The notes under the pieces: generated by a model
Database searches by the model: none
Told to the model about the DNA's origin: nothing
The model's input: only the letters and a program-made list of their open reading frames with translations
Shown here: one piece after another, positions 50,246-64,000 of the stretch
Layout: each line of letters opens with the position of its first letter
Numbering within the stretch: the first letter of the stretch is position 1
Assembly (NCBI GenBank): GCA_003260075.1
Contig: QLIY01000651.1
Span: 30,766 to 94,765, forward strand
Origin: Phallusia mammillata
Lineage: Eukaryota; Chordata; Ascidiacea; Phlebobranchia; Ascidiidae
Direction: 5' to 3'
Length of the DNA: 64,000 nt
Program-made: the position numbers and the translations under genes

Positions 50246-53056
50246 TAGTTATCTTTACGTTATCAATCCACATTTGGACAGTTTAAAGTGTCCTTCTGTC
50301 AAACTTTTACCACACAGTTCAGCAACGTCAAAAAATAACAAGTCAATTTTTGGCACATAAATGAAATTTTTTTCCAAGAATTCTATTGTCCACTGTATTT
50401 TTAATTTGTGTTTAACACAATAAAGAATAGATCCGGTGTGCCATATAGAAACGTTACTATAGTATCCATAGAGACTTGATAAAACAAGCAAAACTTAGGT
50501 CCATATTGTTTCAATTTGGTGTGCATTGTTCTGTTGCGTTTTTTTTGTCGAGAAATAAATTTTCAGGCAAATCTGACATTAACAGAATGAAATGTTTATA
50601 GGTTAAGTTAGTTGGTCGAATCTTGCCGGACTCATTATTACAATCTTAAAAATGTTTTGGTTGTAATGCAAGCAGGGAGTCGAACCGGAACTGAACCCGA
50701 ACCCNTTTTAAAAACTCGAACCCCTAAAAACAAAACCAAGTAAACCCGAACCGAACCTGAACCCATATGACAAGCGGTTCGACTCCCTGGTTGCAAGTGC
50801 ACTATTGACTGCGATTTGGTCACTCCAGTAAAAAGTTTTTGACAAAGTGCAATCGCAATAAACCGCTACAATGGTCATTGTAACCAAGCAGTAACGCACC
50901 AAAATACTGAACATAATTTATGCTTTACTTACCTTGTACTATCTAATTTTTTTGCCATTAACAAACTTTATTGTTATAACAACATTTTTCTGGGTAAGTC
51001 TTTATTACCAGTTTTAAGGTTCGGTCAGAAGGGTTTAAAAAACGGCGACTATTTAATTTTGACGTTATGGATACGTGAAATCATTGCAGACTGAGCACGT
51101 TGGGTTGTCGCCGAACGAAAATTTGTACAATTGGGGTTTGGCACATCACTGGTAATGTTTTACTAATTGGGTGATAATTAACAAAGGTGTAACGCAGTGT
51201 TTCTCAAACTTATACGGATCGCGTACCACCTGACAACTTTTTCTATCGCGGCGTACCACCTAAACCAGTGGTTCCTAACCATTTTGTAGTCACGGACCCC
51301 TTTTATAAATTTTAAGTCTGCGGACCCCCAACGTAATTACCAACAGGTCTTTTTATGTTTCTCGTTTCTTGCATTATATGTNAGCGTTACAGCTTGCATG
51401 ATCGAACGTCCAGTTGCCCATTGTTGCGTGAAAACAATCAGTCAGTTTTGCTTCAACTGCTTCAGGGCAAATTGTTTCCATTGACAGGGACTTTGCACAT
51501 GCAAATGCACCTTTCCAGTTGTATTTTGTTCTTATCGTTGGTTACGTTTGACCAGACGTGGTGTCTGATGTGCTACTTGTAACATCTTAAAAGCGCTGCA
51601 GGAAGTTTGCCCCCCCCCCAAACTATCCACATGATAGCGCTATTTACACTGAAATTTACAATATGGAAAAACGGTAGACAAAACAGTAATTTGCGATGTA
51701 ACAAAAGGTCTGCCTATGAAAACCATTTCTGTTAATTCTGTCTTGTTTAATTTATCTCACCAGGTTTGTTCGCAAGAATACAAGCTAAAATAAATGCTAT
51801 AAACGTCCGAAATGTTTAACAAAAGACATTGCGAAGGTGAGGGACATTGTGTGTGCATTAGACTAGACAAATGTTTTTTCCATTGCACTTCATCACATTG
51901 TTCTTATCTAGACGCATTTAAAAAGGAACATTCAAACAAAACTAGTCCGCCATGAAGCGCACCGCAAATGTTTTGTTAGGAATGCCGCCGACGTAATTCT
52001 TTTCCTTTTTTCACCGTGAGTCGAAGCGTTACCCCCCCCCCCTGCGTGATCGAACTTCCAGTTGCCCATTGTTGCGTGAAAACAATCGGTCAGTTTTGCT
52101 TCAACTGCTTCAGGGCAGATTGTTTCCATTGACAGGGCCTGCACACATGCGATTGTACCTTTCCAGTTGTATTTGGTTCTTATCGTTAGTTACGTTTGAC
52201 CAGACGTGATGTCTGATGTGCTACTTGTACCATCTTAAAAGCGCTGCGGGAAGCTTGCAAATAGTGTTAAACTAGAATTTATATAGAATATCTAAATCAA
52301 ACAAACTATTTGACGAAAGTTAGTGTCTATCACAACTTATAATCAGGCAAATGACGTCACGTGCAGTATTTTTGTTAGAAAGTTTGCTACAGCGTTTAAG
52401 TGGTAGAACATCCCCCCCCCCCTTGAGTAAAAATGTACCACTATTGCAACATTTGCTGCTTTTAAAGTTAACAATTTTATACGTGAAGATTGGTCATTTT
52501 GGAAGCGACGAAATAGGATTTTTCGCTAACCCAGGTACCCCCCCCCCAAACTGGAATTTATTTAAAAGATGTATATAAAACAAACTATTTGATAAAAGTT
52601 AGTGTCTATCACAACTTATAATCAGGCAAATGGCGTCACGTTCAGTATTTTTGTTAGATAGTTTGCTACAGCGTTTAAGTGGTAGAACATAAAATTTTCC
52701 GATTCCTAAACATGTTTTTTGTGTAATATATCTTAGTTGGTTTGCAACCAGTTGAGTGATTTTATTTGAGTAAAAATGTACCACTATTGCAATATTTGCT
52801 GCTTTTAAAGTTAACAATTTTATACTCGAAGATTGGTCATTTTGGAAACGACGAAATAGGATTTTTCGCTAACCCAGGCTAATACTGTCAGAAACTGTTG
52901 GCGCTTACTTGCAATATCGGTTACTACAGAATGGGGATCGCAAGCAAGAAAAAAGGGGGCAAGATTGGAAACTTCTTTTCGTTGCTAACGTTTTGGTTCG
53001 TTTTTTCTTCTGCTCAAATTTAAAACGATTATAACGATAACTTTTTATCATGACAG
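50246..53056. other. Intergenic DNA with local duplications and hAT fragments
   Basis: 51390-51600 is repeated at 52044-52255 with substitutions. 52285-52520 is repeated at 52575-52880; C tracts lie between or within the pieces (about 51611, 52034, 52411, 52540). hAT-like left ends occur at about 51193 and 51266, the latter related to 18280. The first exon(s) of the ABC transporter should lie in or before this region but were not recognised. Confidence 0.5.
50673..50789. mobile_element. hAT MITE (CAGGGAGTCGAACCG family), copy c, shortened
   Basis: Both ends match copies a and b, but only ~117 bases remain, with an N at 50705. Flanks TGCAAG on each side are a partial target duplication. Confidence 0.75.
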
Positions 53057-63227
<10,171 letters not shown>

Positions 63228-63349
63228 AAAGTGGGCGAATCCATCTGGATTGCTTCATAGCCGAACCTAAAAAGATATTGGTGATGGATCCGAAGAAACC
63301 TACAAAGACTGCCATGTTATTTTGTCAATTATTTATTTTTTTGTTATGC

Positions 63350-63355
63350 AATAAA
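63350..63355 (+). terminator. Candidate polyadenylation signal AATAAA
   Basis: Lies 123 nt after the ABC transporter stop codon, in TGCAATAAAACGAC. It occurs again in the duplicated copy near 63604. Confidence 0.5.
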
Positions 63356-63429
63356 ACGACAGCAAGTGCTGACAGTGGGAAATTATGCAGCCTATACGTA
63401 GGCCTATACGTGCAGAGGGAAATTGTATA

Positions 63430-63432
<3 letters not shown>

Positions 63433-63488
<56 letters not shown>
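63433..63488 (+). repeat. Poly-C tract, 56 nt
   Basis: C run joining two versions of the ABC transporter 3' region. Confidence 0.85.
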
Positions 63489-63667
63489 TGGATTGCTTCA
63501 TAGCCGAACCTAAAAAGATATTGGTGATGGATCCGCAGAAACCTTCAAAGACTGTCAATTTATACCAATTTATATCAATTAAGTTATTTATTTATTTGTT
63601 ATGCAATAAAACGACAAGTGACAGTGGGAAATTATGCAGCCTATACGTATACGTGCAGAGGGAAAGT

Positions 63668-63823
63668 CAGGGGTTCTCAAACTTTTGCGGTCGTGCCCCA
63701 CTTGACAATATTTATTTAAACTCGCCCCCCTTAATAAATATTAGCACCGATGATGTTTGTCTTGTTTTTCGGAAACAACGTNACGCCCCCCTAGAAGGGC
63801 GACCCCCAGTTTAAGAACCCCTG
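63668..63823. mobile_element. Short hAT MITE with an apparent empty-site version nearby
   Basis: Ends CAGGGGTTCTCAAACTTTTG and ...TTTAAGAACCCCTG, ~156 bp, one N at 63782. The right flank GTATAAGT is continuous with GGGAAATTGTATAAGT in the other version of this segment (about 63417-63432), which lacks the element. Confidence 0.8.
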
Positions 63824-64000
63824 GTATAAGTCAATGGCACCTGTAACGATTATAATTTCTGTGTTTAAGTTTTGGTATCGAGATTACGTGAGGTTGTCGC
63901 CCGTTCGTCTCGTGTTGTGGCTAGATTGCTGCGTGTGTTTTGTATCTGTAACTATCGTGTTTAATCGTTGGATTCTATTTGAATAAGATCGTACAGGCAA
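63824..64000. other. Right edge, no feature recognised
   Basis: Non-coding sequence with no recognisable gene or repeat. Confidence 0.4.

Larger units (their letters stand above)
63228..63667 (+). other. 3' region of the ABC transporter gene
   Basis: Probable 3' UTR with a candidate AATAAA at 63350-63355. 63233-63432 is repeated at 63489-63666 across a 56-nt C tract (63433-63488), with small indels. Confidence 0.65.

Noticed and set aside
52351-52578. ORF upstream of the ABC transporter as its first exon
   Set aside because: It crosses C tracts and a local duplication and shows no family-typical N-terminus or donor leading to 53057.

Overview
The window is nuclear DNA of an animal. Genes are split into short exons by GT-AG introns, the sequence is AT-rich, and it is dense with non-autonomous DNA transposons, mostly hAT-like with 8-bp target duplications. 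There is no prokaryotic gene organisation. Many short segments occur twice, separated by a poly-C/poly-G tract or a single N, sometimes with allele-like differences, which suggests a very heterozygous genome whose haplotypes were partly stitched together. An invertebrate deuterostome such as a tunicate would fit, but this is an inference and the species cannot be read from the window.

About 2.9-42.6 kb: a head-to-tail cluster of six paralogous genes on the + strand. The complete form has 10 exons and encodes a secreted protein: signal peptide; an N-terminal domain containing VETNFG...GGIWQ; a von Willebrand factor A (VWA) domain with the DxSxS metal-binding motif; a beta-rich region with a conserved RSRR furin-like site; a Ser/Thr-rich stalk; and a hydrophobic C-terminal tail like a GPI-anchor signal. 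Copies 1 (2939-6786) and 2 (10369-13533) read through intact. Copy 3 (21640-25667) has a nonsense codon in the VWA exon and a tRNA-derived SINE in exon 9. Copy 4 (27886-28883) has only exons 1-4. Copy 5 (30066-34163) has several frameshifts but a greatly expanded 21-bp coding minisatellite in its stalk. Copy 6 (36077-42571) has stops, a 19-bp deletion and a hAT insertion in exon 9. The first bases of the window match the 3' flanks of copies 1 and 2, so the array probably continues to the left.

About 42.6-53 kb: mostly transposon fragments, an assembly gap (46874-47575) lying inside a hAT element, and a small gene (49322-50245) for a C-type-lectin-like, single-pass membrane protein.

About 53-63.2 kb: a nearly complete multi-exon ABC transporter of the ABCC4/MRP4 type on the + strand (29 recognisable exons; the first exon was not found), followed by its 3' region and a small hAT element.

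The three gene types show no obvious shared pathway. The VWA array is the unusual content: cell-surface or secreted proteins that duplicate, decay and vary in stalk length, a pattern often seen in recognition or immune families. That role is only a hypothesis here.
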